A stretch of 64,000 nt of DNA from Phycomyces nitens. Lineage: Eukaryota; Mucoromycota; Mucoromycetes; Mucorales; Phycomycetaceae. The notes under the pieces are model-generated. The model made no database searches. It was not told where the DNA came from and saw only the letters and a program-made list of their open reading frames with translations. Below, one piece after another: positions 25,161-36,251 of this stretch. Every line of letters starts with the position of its first letter. The stretch's first letter is position 1. The position numbers and the translations under genes were made by a program. The stretch is from assembly GCA_022702545.1 (NCBI GenBank), contig JAHRBC010000005.1:62001-126000 (forward strand), written 5' to 3'.

Positions 25161-26275
25161 ATGTCAAACCAAAGAAGGAATATTGCTCCACGACCTGCTG
25201 ACGACGATGTCAATATGCAGACGGTCATCACGAATCTCCAAGAGGATCTTGCCTCAATTAGAGGCGACATGACCACGATGAACAGAAGAATGGGGACTCT
25301 TATTGAGTCCAACCTCACTGTCATTGCTGCCACAAGTATTGTGGCTCCAGTACCTGTTCTTGCCTCTGTTGCTGCCCCAACTGCCAAGGCCACAAATGAA
25401 TCGATGTCTGATGCAAAGAAACGTGTGTTTGTAGGTGTCACCAGATATAATATCCTATCAACTAAATTCTTATTTTGATCAAACAGAAAGATATTCGTGA
25501 ATATTTGTGGCAGCCAAAGTTGAGGTCAAGGGCGTTGGTTGACATCCAGGCAAATAACAACAAGCCAAGGTGGGATGTCCATACTCACTTTGACGAGAGT
25601 CCCAACAAGGAGCTGGTAGAACGTCTACTGGCTTACCTTGGGCCAAATTTTGTTGGCTCGCCCTTGAGAAGAAGTGACATTCGAGAGAAAGTCTACAGAA
25701 ACTTCTGTAGCCGTCGTCAGGAGCAGAGAAAGTCTTCTGAGAAGAAGGCAGTCTCCAACGCTCGTTCGAGAAGGGCAAACCGTGAAAAAGATGTAGGTTG
25801 TATACTATTCAAACTAGAGACAAATATTAATGAATACATGTTGGATATTTGTTAGCATTTCGAACGTCGCATGACTGCCTTTCTCAAACATAAGGAGGCC
25901 ATTGAGCAGGCAATGGGGCAAGTTTGTTCTGGTCTGCTTCAGAAAGAAGCAATGTCTGAAGGAGAATCAGACAACAATACTTCAAAGACTCTTGGCAAGC
26001 GTCGGGTCTCCGTTTATCGCCCAAGCTGGAGAAGCGATGAGGTAAATTATTCTGTAAACAATATATAATAATATATTTATTAAGATATCATTTTTGAAAT
26101 ATTAACAAATGCTATTTAGTTCAACCGGTTTATTGAAATCGTTGACTCATTCGTTTCTCTTGACTTGGGGATGAATGCTCATCAGATGCTGTCAAGAGAT
26201 CTCAAAGGAGTCAGAGACTTAGCAGTCCCTGGTGACTTGGCTGCCCGTCTGCCTCCTTGGGTCATAAGAAATTAA
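25161..26275 (+). CDS. Second (helper) gene of element C
   Basis: Four exons are inferred: 25161-25430, 25487-25792 (306 nt), 25856-26041 and 26120-26275, for about 305 residues in one continuous frame. The N-terminal exon has a heptad-like stretch (ITNLQEDLASIRGDMTTMNR), probably a coiled coil. Exon 2 has KDIREYLWQPKLRSR and a basic end (NARSRRANREKD). Exon 3 has MSEGES and ends YRPSWRSDE at a GTAAAT donor. Exon 4 ends LPPWVIRN. The transposase converges on it, with stops about 130 bp apart. I cannot name the family. A DNA-binding partner of the transposase is inferred from its presence in all four elements. This is the cleanest helper gene in the window. Confidence 0.8.
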
Positions 26276-26407
26276 ATAAAAAATAAATAAAAAACAATTG
26301 TTTTATTTTACTCTTGCTTACGTATTTAATCCCAAAGACATGTTTAAAGGCAATGAATGTTTTGTTTTGTTCTTTTTAAAAGAAACAAGTATTTATTTAT
26401 TAATGCT

Positions 26408-29400
26408 TTAAGCATACATCTTTTTTGGTAAAGGAATAACCAGCATCTTCACATTAACACCAGACACCAGCTCAGCAGTCGCGACTTCCAAAAGAATATG
26501 ATGTACTGGCAATATACAATGATAATCATCTGGAGAGAAACTTGGCGAGCAGACCTCAACTCCTTCGTATTCATGTGTTCTACTTGGCATGTTGATGAGC
26601 CATCTCACGAAAGCAAAGACATGAGTGGAATTATTTCCAATTGATGAACAACTGAGCTTGTGGAGGAACAAGTACTGAATTTGTCCTGTGTATGCTCGTG
26701 GAGGATCACCAACTCTACCCAGGAATAGTGCTTGAATGAATGACCCACGGTCTACGGAACCATTTTTGCCTTTATACGTCTGGCCGAGAAGATTGATAGA
26801 TTTTATCTTTGTGATATGATTATCAACAAAGATACCTGAAGACGTTGCCTGATGATAATGCTGAAGACTTGGTATACCATACAATAGCCGATAGTACTCC
26901 AACAACTGGAGATAATCTGTATCATCCATTACAGATGGCTTTCTCACCAAGAGAGGGAAGGCAGAGAGAGGAAGGGGCTCATTTCCCTTTATCGGAAATT
27001 CAGGCTTTAAAGATGCACGCACAAATAGCTGAAGTATAAATGGCGTGTGTGAAAGAGGGGCAGAGGAGGAGGTGGCAGTTGTGGATGATGATGTGAGTTT
27101 TGACAGAAGAGGACGGAAAGAAGCTTGGTTTGGACAGGAGAGCATTTTTTGTACGTAGTCGCCCTTGTACATGTCTTCAACAAAAGTCTTCATGAATGTG
27201 GACTCAAATCCATCTCTTCTGTTGGTGTCAATCTTCTTCAACAGGCCATTGTACCTCTCAAACCCAAACAGCCAATAACCATACACAGGTCCAAAATCAC
27301 AAATGGTTTCGCGAAGATGGATGTGCAGGTGCATGTTGCAGGTGAGAGTGGGAGCAGGATACAATTCTTCGCATTTCTGACAGAATCTTTCCAAATGGGC
27401 ATGGGCGTCATCAAGGTCATCAAACGTGATTGTTGGTGTTGCAAGGAGACGGCAAGCATCAACAAAGTCGATCCAATTCTTGAACTTATCCAGAGGAAGA
27501 ACGTCTCTGAGCAGCACAGGAGAATACACCAACACCCAGGATTTCCATTCATCAGCCTTCATATATGGAAATCCTCTACTGATCTTCGTCTTCAAAATGG
27601 TGTAGTCAGTTGGCACCACCATTGATTCGGCCATTACTTGCATAGAAGCCAGCTTCCTATCCGTGATTAGACCACTAGTAGTCCACGTCTCGACCATCCT
27701 CTTGGCTGTACCCAAGAATAGGCTATGCATGGGATCAATGATTGTTCCACGTACTAGATCAAAGTATCCAAGGCGATGGAGTTGCGACCATCGAACACCA
27801 TTTTCGACCTCCAACTCATGCCTTTCTGAGGGCGTACTTGCACTCTTCCACACCTCAGCATGCAAACGGTTCTCCACACCACAACGACGACGCCACCCAG
27901 ACTCATTGAACCCACGGAAGTCCACACTGCTTGTCCCAGGAAGACAAGAAAATTTGCAACAACACTTGTAACAGGCGTTTGTGCTGTTATGGGATGTGAA
28001 TCCACTTGTCTTTCTGGCTGCAGGGATGTCACATGCTACCATGAACAAAGCTGCATGGACGGTTGCTCCAGAAATGCATTCAAAGGTTGGGATAGTCATT
28101 CCCACGTACAGTTGTTCCAACTCATCAACCAAAGGCTTGAGATAATGGTTAATCTCTTCGGACTTTGGCTCCTTTGGCCCAGGCATGAGTCCAACAAGGA
28201 TAGTGTTCTCTGCCTTAAACCGCTCCTCACGAGGCAAGTTGTTAACCACCAAGTAAATGGCCCCACAAGAGTATGTGACCCTGTCAAAGGGCTGGAACCA
28301 ATCAATGTTCAACGTCAACATCAAAGAACGAGGATGGGCAACAAAAGATTCACCACTGATGTCTTTCAACTCCTTCCACATAACACCGTCAAAGATGTCG
28401 CACATTGTATCCATGATCTTGAGCTCCTGATTCCAGTGTTGAATGCTTGCTTCAAAATCAGGGCGAAGGAAAAGAATTTTCAAGGCATGCTTCAATGACT
28501 GGTATTGGAACACGCGCTTAGGAACCAATGCTCCAGACGATGTAACCTTGGTCAACTTGCAGTTGCAGGTCAGACGTGCACCAACTTTCGTGAAAACACA
28601 GTGAGGGGGACAGACTGGTTTTCTTCATAAACTGCGTGGCAATCAGGACAGGCTACGAATCTCCTGATACCGTTGGAAATCGCAGAATATCCTGTCATTC
28701 TTTGCAGACCAAGAAGACTGGATGGGAGCTGGAAATCCTGCTCGTAAATCGTCAAGAGTGTGTTGATGAACTCGATCAAGACAACAGCACCCTTGTTGAC
28801 CACATAGCGGGATGCAAAGAGGACAACAAAAACGGCAATAAACCTGTGCACAGGATTTTCAGGCATATTGGGGGTTGGGAAAGGGTCTATTTTAAAATCG
28901 AAAAAATTAATATTCAATTCTTTTCAGGCTTTTTTCTTTGCTGCTTTCTCTTTGCTTTTGGCTATGCAACACGCACCTTCACTGTCAAATTCCTCAACCT
29001 CGATCTCAACTTCATCTTCGCCTTCATCTTCTTCATCATCGCTTTCGTCATCGCGTTCGCCATCGGCATTGGCCTCATTAGCAACTGAATCGCCCTCATC
29101 CAGCATTACATCGGCATCCCAAAAGGTGAGTTGGTCTGACCGTCCAATACATCTGAGGGTCCAGACTGTTGAGTAGAAATGACCACTTATAGAATATAAT
29201 AGTTTCTTAGTCTCTACTTTTTTCAAATAAACTTTTCTTACATTGAATATCAATATCCATGTCTGCTTGAGTGTCTGTGTTTCATACCGCCAAAATTATT
29301 ATACAATACATAAAAATAAACACTGAAATTATCATACCAATCTCATTTGAGTTGCTCTGTTCAATTCTTGCTCTCTTGCTATGATGCTGAGCAGTTCGGC

Positions 29401-29485
29401 TTGCTACCAATGTGTAGCCTTGGCCATTGTTGTTGCATCTATTGCAATAGCACTTGGTGTTGTAAAAAGTATTTGAAGATGACAT
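26408..29485 (-). pseudogene. Tnp2-type CACTA transposase of C, one frameshift
   Basis: The start is at 29485 with a CYCNRC...H finger. Small exons follow, including an acidic one (about 29200-28960, EDEGEDEVEIEVEEF). The core exon begins near 28890 after an AAAATAG acceptor (DPFPTPNMPENPVHRF). The core has SLMLTLNIDWFQPF, LVGLMPGPKEPK, ACDIPAARK, NACYKC, IDPMHSLFLGTAKRM and YGYWLFGFERYN. The C-terminus is DUF4216-like (YTGQIQYLFLHKL). The frame breaks near 28605 in a run of five C (minus strand). One more C would join the two open parts with VPPHCVFTK matching VPLRCDFQK of B. 715 codons are open below the break. Otherwise the length fits the family. Confidence 0.8.
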
Positions 29486-29729
29486 TGTGTTTGTGTTTAT
29501 AATGTTAAAACAAAAAGGAAACGAGTGTTACATATACTTTATTTATTAATATTTTATAGTGGTAAAAAAGCAACGTTGTTTTATTCTTTTTAATCAAGCC
29601 AATGGGGTCAAGCAAAAGAACATTTTTAATCAGAACACAAAAAAAGGTGTTGAGCTGCAAATTTGCCCTAATTTTCCTCAGGTAGACAGCTTTGCTCACA
29701 CATGAGTATTCAGACCCATTTTTCCAGTG

Positions 29730-31187
29730 TATATATTTAATATATTTTTTTAAAATTTTAAAACTATTATAAATCAACTGAAAATTAAGCTGTCACAGCC
29801 AAATTTATATGAGCGGAACTATTTTTTTATACTTTTTAACTTTTGTAATGTCTATAATCAAAATCAAAAAAAAACACGGAGTTTAAATCTGACCTTTAAA
29901 AACCCATCAACCTTTAGAGATCCAATTTTAATGTGAGTGGAAATCAAAAAAAAAAGGAAAAGGTTTTGTTAAGGAAAAATTAGAAAAATTGAGAGGCAAG
30001 AAAAAAATGTCAAAGGGAAAAGGTGCAAAGGTCCTCGCCCGCCGTCGGCAAATGAAATAAATTGAGGACCATGTCACGACTACCTGCACCGTTAGTGACC
30101 TTGGCTACCCAAAACGGCCCAAAAATTGGGTTGCAACTAACCCTGACAACACCACACCGTATCATGACGCGTGTTGAGTTTGTTGTGAGTGAAAACAAGT
30201 CAGAAAAATATAGTAAATTGAATACCTCACATTGACAATAACGAGGGTGCAATAAAGAATGAATATAACGGGGGTAGAACCGCAATTCAAAGATAGCAAG
30301 AGGACAAAAGAAGAGAAAATGAAGAAATAGACAGAGATATATGAACTTCGCTCGGGACAGTTAGATATATTCTTGACAGCAATGGAAACAGGGAGGAAGA
30401 GATATAATAGGAGAGGGGAACTAGATAATTTCACTCAGGACAATTATTAAAGTTGACAGCAAGGTACTGGGAAGATACAGATTTGGACGGAAAAGGGAAT
30501 TGGATGAAAAGAAAAATCAATCTTGGCACGAAGTATGTTTAGGAATTTCTATACAAGACAATTCACTAATTCAGGGACGGAAAATAAGAGAGAGATAACT
30601 GATAATTTTATTGATTGAATTTTTAGTCTCTTATATAGACTTCGTAAAATATTACTTTGTAGATAATTATGAATTGATTAATAATGGATTATAGAAAATG
30701 GGTGTGAGAACGAAAAATAGAACAGTAATATGAGATAATGGATACGGATAATGAGAGATTGTGTAAAATGTAAAATGATAAGACAAGACAGAGATATGAA
30801 AATATGAGAAAACAAGATGTGCAGTAAGGATGATAATGTAAAAATGGGTGACAATAATGATAAAGAAAATATAGATATGTGAGAAAAATGTAGAGTGAAG
30901 ATAAGGATAAATGCGCACAGACAGGAACATGGGGAAAGAGAAAATGAGATAGATGACAAAAGGTGGACACAAGAATGATAATTGAAATGCAGATAATGGG
31001 AGATAAAGATGGAAATGTAAAGAGGTATATGGGTAAAAAGTGACTTGCGATGCGATATGAGTGACGTCGCCATATTGACTGGACACGACGTCACTCTTTC
31101 TGGCAAGGCAGTCTGGAAAAGGATGACGTTGCTTGCGAAAGTGGGCAAAGCTGGAAAAACTACAACACCCTTGTCAATCAAAAACAT
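29730..31187. other. LTR-like, strand-asymmetric DNA without genes
   Basis: No gene is supported; the long minus-strand frames at 30667-31187 are low-complexity Ser/Phe/Leu translations. The plus strand is strongly purine-rich at 30300-31020. TGACGCGTG at 30168 matches the end of the 8922-9594 LTR, and minus-strand CTATATAAGAGAC with AATAAA lies near 30635-30600. I read it as one or two worn LTRs on the minus strand, edges uncertain. Confidence 0.35.
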
Positions 31188-31270
31188 GGAGAGATGGCCG
31201 AGTTGGTCTAAGGCGTCACGTTAAGGCCGTGATCTCTTCGGAGGCGTGGGTTCGAATCCCACTCTCTTCA
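31188..31270 (+). tRNA. tRNA-Leu, anticodon AAG
   Basis: This is an 83-nt tRNA reading CUU leucine codons. The acceptor stem GGAGAGA pairs with TCTCTTC (one G-U) and the discriminator is A. The D arm is TGGCCGAGTTGGTCTAAGGC. The anticodon stem TCACG/CGTGA encloses loop TTAAGGC (anticodon 31223-31225). A long variable arm (CTCTTCGGAG) marks class II. The T arm is GTGGG-TTCGAAT-CCCAC. There is no intron. TTTT at 31274 is a fitting Pol III terminator. It is the only host gene I can support in the window. Confidence 0.95.
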
Positions 31271-31403
31271 TATTTTATACAATTTATGTTTTTCATTCCT
31301 GATCTGGGATGGTCTTCCTTTTACTCTTGTCGTGCTTAATTTTGGTGAGACAAGTTCGAGTGACTTGTCTTTACAAATCAAGCATGATTTGAAATGATTA
31401 TTC

Positions 31404-31788
31404 TGTCAGGTATCGATCTGGTATTTCTTTTCTGGCACTTGTAACTAAGTCGCAGAATCAATACCACTGGGGATCGTCAAGTTCAAAGAATAGTTTTTAG
31501 GTAATAGATAGATCCTTTTTATTGATACAAATCCTTTTACTATTTATACAAAATATAATCGGATTTAAGGCTAAATGTATAGCTACGTTAATATGTCTTA
31601 GATGATGATTGTCCAGTAGGATATACTGACAAGATATTCGCAATCTAAGATATTTGAGACATTTGAGACATTTTCCAAAACATATGCAAGAAGACCAATC
31701 GGCAAGGTCTGAGTGTTTACCCAACAAGGTCAACCATTACTGGTTACCTATTAAGAGCCGATTTTGGTCACCGATGTCAACTCTGACA
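31404..31788 (-). repeat. 3' LTR and polypurine tract of G2
   Basis: This is a 385-bp LTR. On the minus strand the tract AGGAGGGGGGTAA directly precedes TGTCAGAGTTGACATC. The other end is GATACCTGACA. The same LTR occurs as fragments at 39520-39636, 42082-42173 and, in opposite orientation, 45875-45982. The pol frame runs about 50 bp into it. Confidence 0.85.
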
Positions 31789-33445
31789 TTACCCCCCTCC
31801 TGGCTTTGTGATCGTCCACAAGCACTAATATCGTCGGGAGACGCCACAGGGTCAACGGCATCGTTGGGGACCTCAGTATCCAGAAGTCGCATCGCAGCGC
31901 GCCAAGCTGAATGAGAGGCGGTCGGGTTGTACCATGTGTCATGAGGGGTGTCACCGTGGGTCTTGTACAGGCGATCAACATGGACCCAGGACGCAAGAGG
32001 CTTGCCTTCCATGGTCTTCAACTGGTATGTCCCATAATTGTCATTCTTGTTCATGACGACAAAAGGACCCTTGAACCGAGGTTCCAAACCAAAGCGGCCT
32101 TCGTGCGTGAGTTTGACATGGTCGCCAATCTCGAATGACACTTTCTTGATTACGGCATCCCATTTTTCTTTATCCTTCTCACTCATCACTCGCATGCGTA
32201 GCTCTGCAGCTTCACGTGCTCTACCTACGTTTTCAAGTTGATCGGCAGTCTTATCAGCAATGGCCCGAGGGTCTTCAGAAGTGGCAATGTCCAAATAAGG
32301 AAGTTGTGGATCCCCAGGGAGAACAGGATGGCAGCCATATGTGAGGAAAAACGGACTGTAGCCAGTAATAGAGTGGGTGCGGATGCGACAGGCCCACAGG
32401 GCAGCAAACAGGAATTCATCCCAGCGGTGGAGAGCACCATTCGTGTATTTGCGCAACATTTGTTTGAGGGTTCCGTTGAGGTGCTCACACTTATCATTGG
32501 TGCGTGGGTGGAAGGCAGAGGTGAGGCGGTGGTTGGTCTTGATACGGCTTAAATAGGCGGCTACGAGTTTACTCGTAAAATTGGCCCCACGGTCTGTCAG
32601 AATCTCGCCTGGACACCCAAAACGCATCACAATCTCTTCATAAATGAAGTCGGCCACGGCTTCAGCAGATGCTACTGGGACAGCGCGGGCAATTGGCCAG
32701 TTGGTCGTGTAATCTACGGCGACAAGGATCCACCGGTTGCCTTTCAGTGTTGCAGGAAGCCTACCAATGAAATCTAGGTGCCATCGTTGGAATGCTTCAG
32801 GGACCTTCAGTGGGTGCATTTCATCGTGGTGCTGTCCATCTTTTCTTGCATTCAACTGGCATTCTGGACATGAGCTCAACCATTCTTTCAAGTCATTGCG
32901 CATAGTAGGCCACCAGTAACGGGGCTTCAACATATCCATCATGGTTACCAGTCCTGAGTGGCCAAAACCCTTGTGGAACGATTGGACAGTATCGGCGCGG
33001 CGGGCAAAAGGCAGGAATGACACTTCTCGTACTTCGTCTTCTTTCACCAGTACTCTTCGAAATACTTTTCGATCCCTTGTGACGAAGTGCTCTTGGTTCT
33101 TCTCAACGATTTGCTTGGCCTCAAGGGGTACTTGATCCGGTCGGAAGAGATAGTAGTTTGGCCAGTCAGTCGCGTGGGTCAGCGGTGTGGCATACAGGTA
33201 CTCAGGTTCGATGGAGTCTGCAGCGCTCTTGCTTTCGGGACCTCCAACGCGGGACAGGGCATCGGGTACATCGTTCTCCTTACCAGGCTTGTACTGGATG
33301 TCAGGGGCATACAGCTCCAACTTGGCGATCCATCTGACCAAACGCAGGGTTGGTGTTACTTGAGACCTGAAGTACTTGAGGGGCAGGTGGTCCGAGAACA
33401 CAGTGTACGGTCTACTGTCAATGAGACAATGCCAGGTGCGGAGAG
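31737..33445 (-). pseudogene. Gypsy G2 pol remnant: RNase H end and integrase
   Basis: The C-terminal part of a Gypsy polyprotein stays open to a stop at 31737. It starts inside RNase H (RTWHCLIDSRPYTVFSDHLP). The zinc-binding region (HKGFGHSGLVTMMDMLKPRYWW, SCPECQLNARKDG) follows. The integrase core has WHLDFIGRLPATLKG, ILTDRGANFTS and NDKCEHLNGTLKQM, the positions of the D,D,E triad; the last motif fits E in CEHLNG. A GPF/Y-like C-terminus follows (FKGPFVVMNKNDNYGTYQL). There is no chromodomain. The upstream protease and RT are missing where element D starts at 33446. GC content is higher than in the CACTA elements. Confidence 0.85.
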
Positions 33446-34909
33446 CACTGCAAAAAGCATACAGTTTCATAGGGTAGAAAGAGTGGGAATATTATGTTTA
33501 AATCATTGATTTCTATATGGTTTTACTCTAATTACCATCATGATACCTAGCTTAATAATAACGGGTAGAAAGAAGCTTGAGATCATAAAGAAACCCTTTA
33601 CCTGTCACACCACAATAGAGTTCTTTAGTCTGTCATATACAATCCATAATATGTACTCTGTGTAAACACTTGTACTCCAAGCTTATGTGGTCAGTAAAAT
33701 CCATTTTGAGTTTCATTTGTTATAAAAAAAGATTAAGAATTGGGTACCACCTCAGCACATACACTTTCTCCATTTCATAATATTATTTATTAATTAATTT
33801 ATAATAGACAATGAAGAGTAAGTGTAGTTTACGGTACACGATTATGGAGAAAGTGTAGTTCATGATACACAATTATGGGGAAAGTGTAGATTTTAAAGAA
33901 GCGTTTTGGCTGAATAATCATTTTGTTTTTATTTGTTTCATAAAAAATATTCTCTAGGTGGGGGCTATAATCATACGATTGATTTCTTTACTAGAGCTAC
34001 TGTATCTATTTGTATTTGTAAATAAATACTCACAGCCAGATCTTGGGCAAAACGAAGTATACTCAGGGAGTTGTCCAGTGCTATATTTTATACTCTAGAA
34101 TAAAGAGTCCATTAGAATATAGTCATCAAAATGTAAAATATATATATTGCGGTACTTACAGGTATCATAACAAACATTTTATACTCTTTGGTCCTGTTTT
34201 GAAGTACCACAGTTAGTATAATGTATGCTGAAAGTATAAGAGACTTGTTTTAAAATAACTTACTTTATATCATCGGCCACAACACGGCAGTATAAATGAG
34301 AGATGAGCCAAAAGAATCTATAACAGATATTTAGTAACTGTAAAACAAAAAATAATATTTTATATATATTTACCATAATATTTTTCAAGAGCCAAGACCA
34401 GAGTAAGTAAGGATAATAGGAAAGCAGAGTATAGAAAGATGGTGAGTACTTGTACTAGGCATAATGATATCTTACGTTTGCATGTCTTGTTTGGTCTTTC
34501 AAGTAGAAACAAAGGGAGAATATACCCTCTATAATCAAGTCTCATAGTCAGTAAAAATAAAAAATATATTAAAAAAACTTACCGTGTATTGAGTATCAAA
34601 AATAATAAGAGAGGAAAAGAAGGAGAAAAAGGAAAAAAAGACTCTGGCCAAGATGTCTGGATCGTAAAATAAAATATGATTGGTAAATCAAAAAAATCCA
34701 AAAGAAGATGCCAATTTGTGTATCCAATGTTTATACTTCTCTGAGTTGAAAAGACATTTTGATCTTATTAAAGAAGTAGAAAAATTCTCTTAAATATCAT
34801 CTCAAACAAACCAAACCAACCTCTCTTACTTGCTCTTTTTACTTGTATGTATATATACATATACCAGCATATTTATTTATATTAATTGATATTGATTTAT
34901 TTGTAGAAA

Positions 34910-36147
34910 ATGTACAACTTTGACCCCTCCCAAATTTCAGTGAACAATCCCATGTTTGCTGCTATTACCCGTAGTGCAATGGCCAACAATAGTAGCATGC
35001 AAGCACCTCTAATTGCTGCTACTAGCCCAGTACCAGAAGTTGTTCATAACTTTCAAGGACTAGAAGATCCTGTTCTCACCTTGTTGCGTTCAACCAATGC
35101 AAATATCAATAGTCTTGCTGATCAAATAAAAATGATTACGACTATTGTTGGGGACTCCAAAGGTTTAATCACCCGTTTGGAGCAAACAGTAAAGGAGATT
35201 GTTGATGCCCAGACAGTCATCAGCACCACTCCAGTCAGCCAAAACACGGCAGTAGAGATCCAGAGGATGCCAGATTTTTGATCCCTTTTGGAGGAGAATC
35301 ATGTTCCTGGAAAAAGACATCGTCAGATATCTGTAAGTTTTGTTAGAAAACATAGTGATGGTAAATATATTAAATGCTTTATTCATAGAAAATGATCAAT
35401 GGTTACTTGAAAAAGCCAGATTTTAAACACATTGATCCTTTAAAAGAAGCTGAAAATGATGCGAAACCAGGGTGGTGCCTGACCAGCTACTTTAAGGGTG
35501 GATACAACCATGGTTTGGCCATGGTATTGATTGCCAACCTGAGAAACCAGGAAGCTTCTGTTGGGGTCGCAACAAGCGATCTTGCCAGAATGGTTAAAAA
35601 CCATTTCTGCAATCAGGTGTGTCAGTTTTGCAGATCTCCAGAGGCTGCGGATAAAAAACGATTAGCATCTAGAAGGCATCAGCGTGGTGTGGCAGTAAGT
35701 TTTGGGCAATCACTTTAATAAATATAGTTTAATTTAAATTGATGAAATAAATATCTAGCTTCTTCGACGTTGTTCTAGTGCATATGCCAAGTATAAAGAA
35801 CGGATTGACTGAGAGATGGGAAAGTCTGACTGTGTCAAGGTGTTGCAAAAGGCCGCAATGTCAGATGATGAGACTGATGGTGAAGATCAGCTCACAGCTT
35901 ACCGACCAAGCTGGAGAAGTGATGAGGTAATATATATTTAAATATTATTCTTTATATTAAAAATTAAATATACTTAATTATTATAATATAGCTCCAAAAG
36001 TTCCTGGACATGGTTGATAATTTTGCTTCCCAGTCTTTGAAGAAGAAAGCAGCCCGATTGTTGAAGCGTGTTGCAGCTGTGAAAGAAGCTGAACTGCCTG
36101 TTGATTTAGCAGTCCCACTCCCTCAATGGGCTGTAAAAAATAATTAA
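34910..36147 (+). pseudogene. Second (helper) gene of element D, two TGA stops
   Basis: Inferred exons are 34910-35332, 35389-35694 (306 nt), 35759-35926 and 35992-36147. Exon 1 ends in a likely coiled coil (ITRLEQTVKEIVDAQ). Exon 2 starts KMINGYLKKPDFKH. Exon 3 has MSDDET and ends YRPSWRSDE. Exon 4 ends VPLPQWAVKNN. In-frame TGA codons sit at 35279-35281 (after MPDF) and in exon 3 (KERID, then TGA, then EMGKSD), where the relatives read through. Both could come from CGA by one C-to-T change. The gene is convergent with the transposase, stops about 105 bp apart. The lesions make the helper probably inactive although the D transposase is open. Confidence 0.75.
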
Positions 36148-36251
36148 ATATATTCTATTTTGTTCTATTTTGCTCTATCTTATTTATCCGAGCCATATAT
36201 TCCCAATATTTTTGATTATGTTGATAGTAAAAAATGGTATTATATATATAT

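Larger units (their letters stand above)
23226..29729 (-). mobile_element. CACTA transposon C
   Basis: Both ends carry the same inverted terminus of about 32 bp starting CACTGGAAAAATGGGTCTG. TAT flanks both sides (23223-23225 and 29730-29732). At 6.5 kb it is a relative of B: the transposase, helper gene and 3' cassettes all correspond, with the element in minus orientation. The transposase has one frameshift; the helper gene is open. 23260-24130 is non-coding but resembles the B 3' region (for example TTGATACTACTTGGATCGG). Confidence 0.92.

Noticed and set aside
28636..29176. Plus-strand open frames rich in Ser or hydrophobic residues
   Set aside because: They are the antisense of the acidic exon of the C transposase (GAT/GAA repeats) and have no independent support.
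30667..31187. Three overlapping minus-strand frames rich in Ser, Phe, Leu and His
   Set aside because: They come from a pyrimidine-rich LTR-like stretch; composition alone keeps the frames open.
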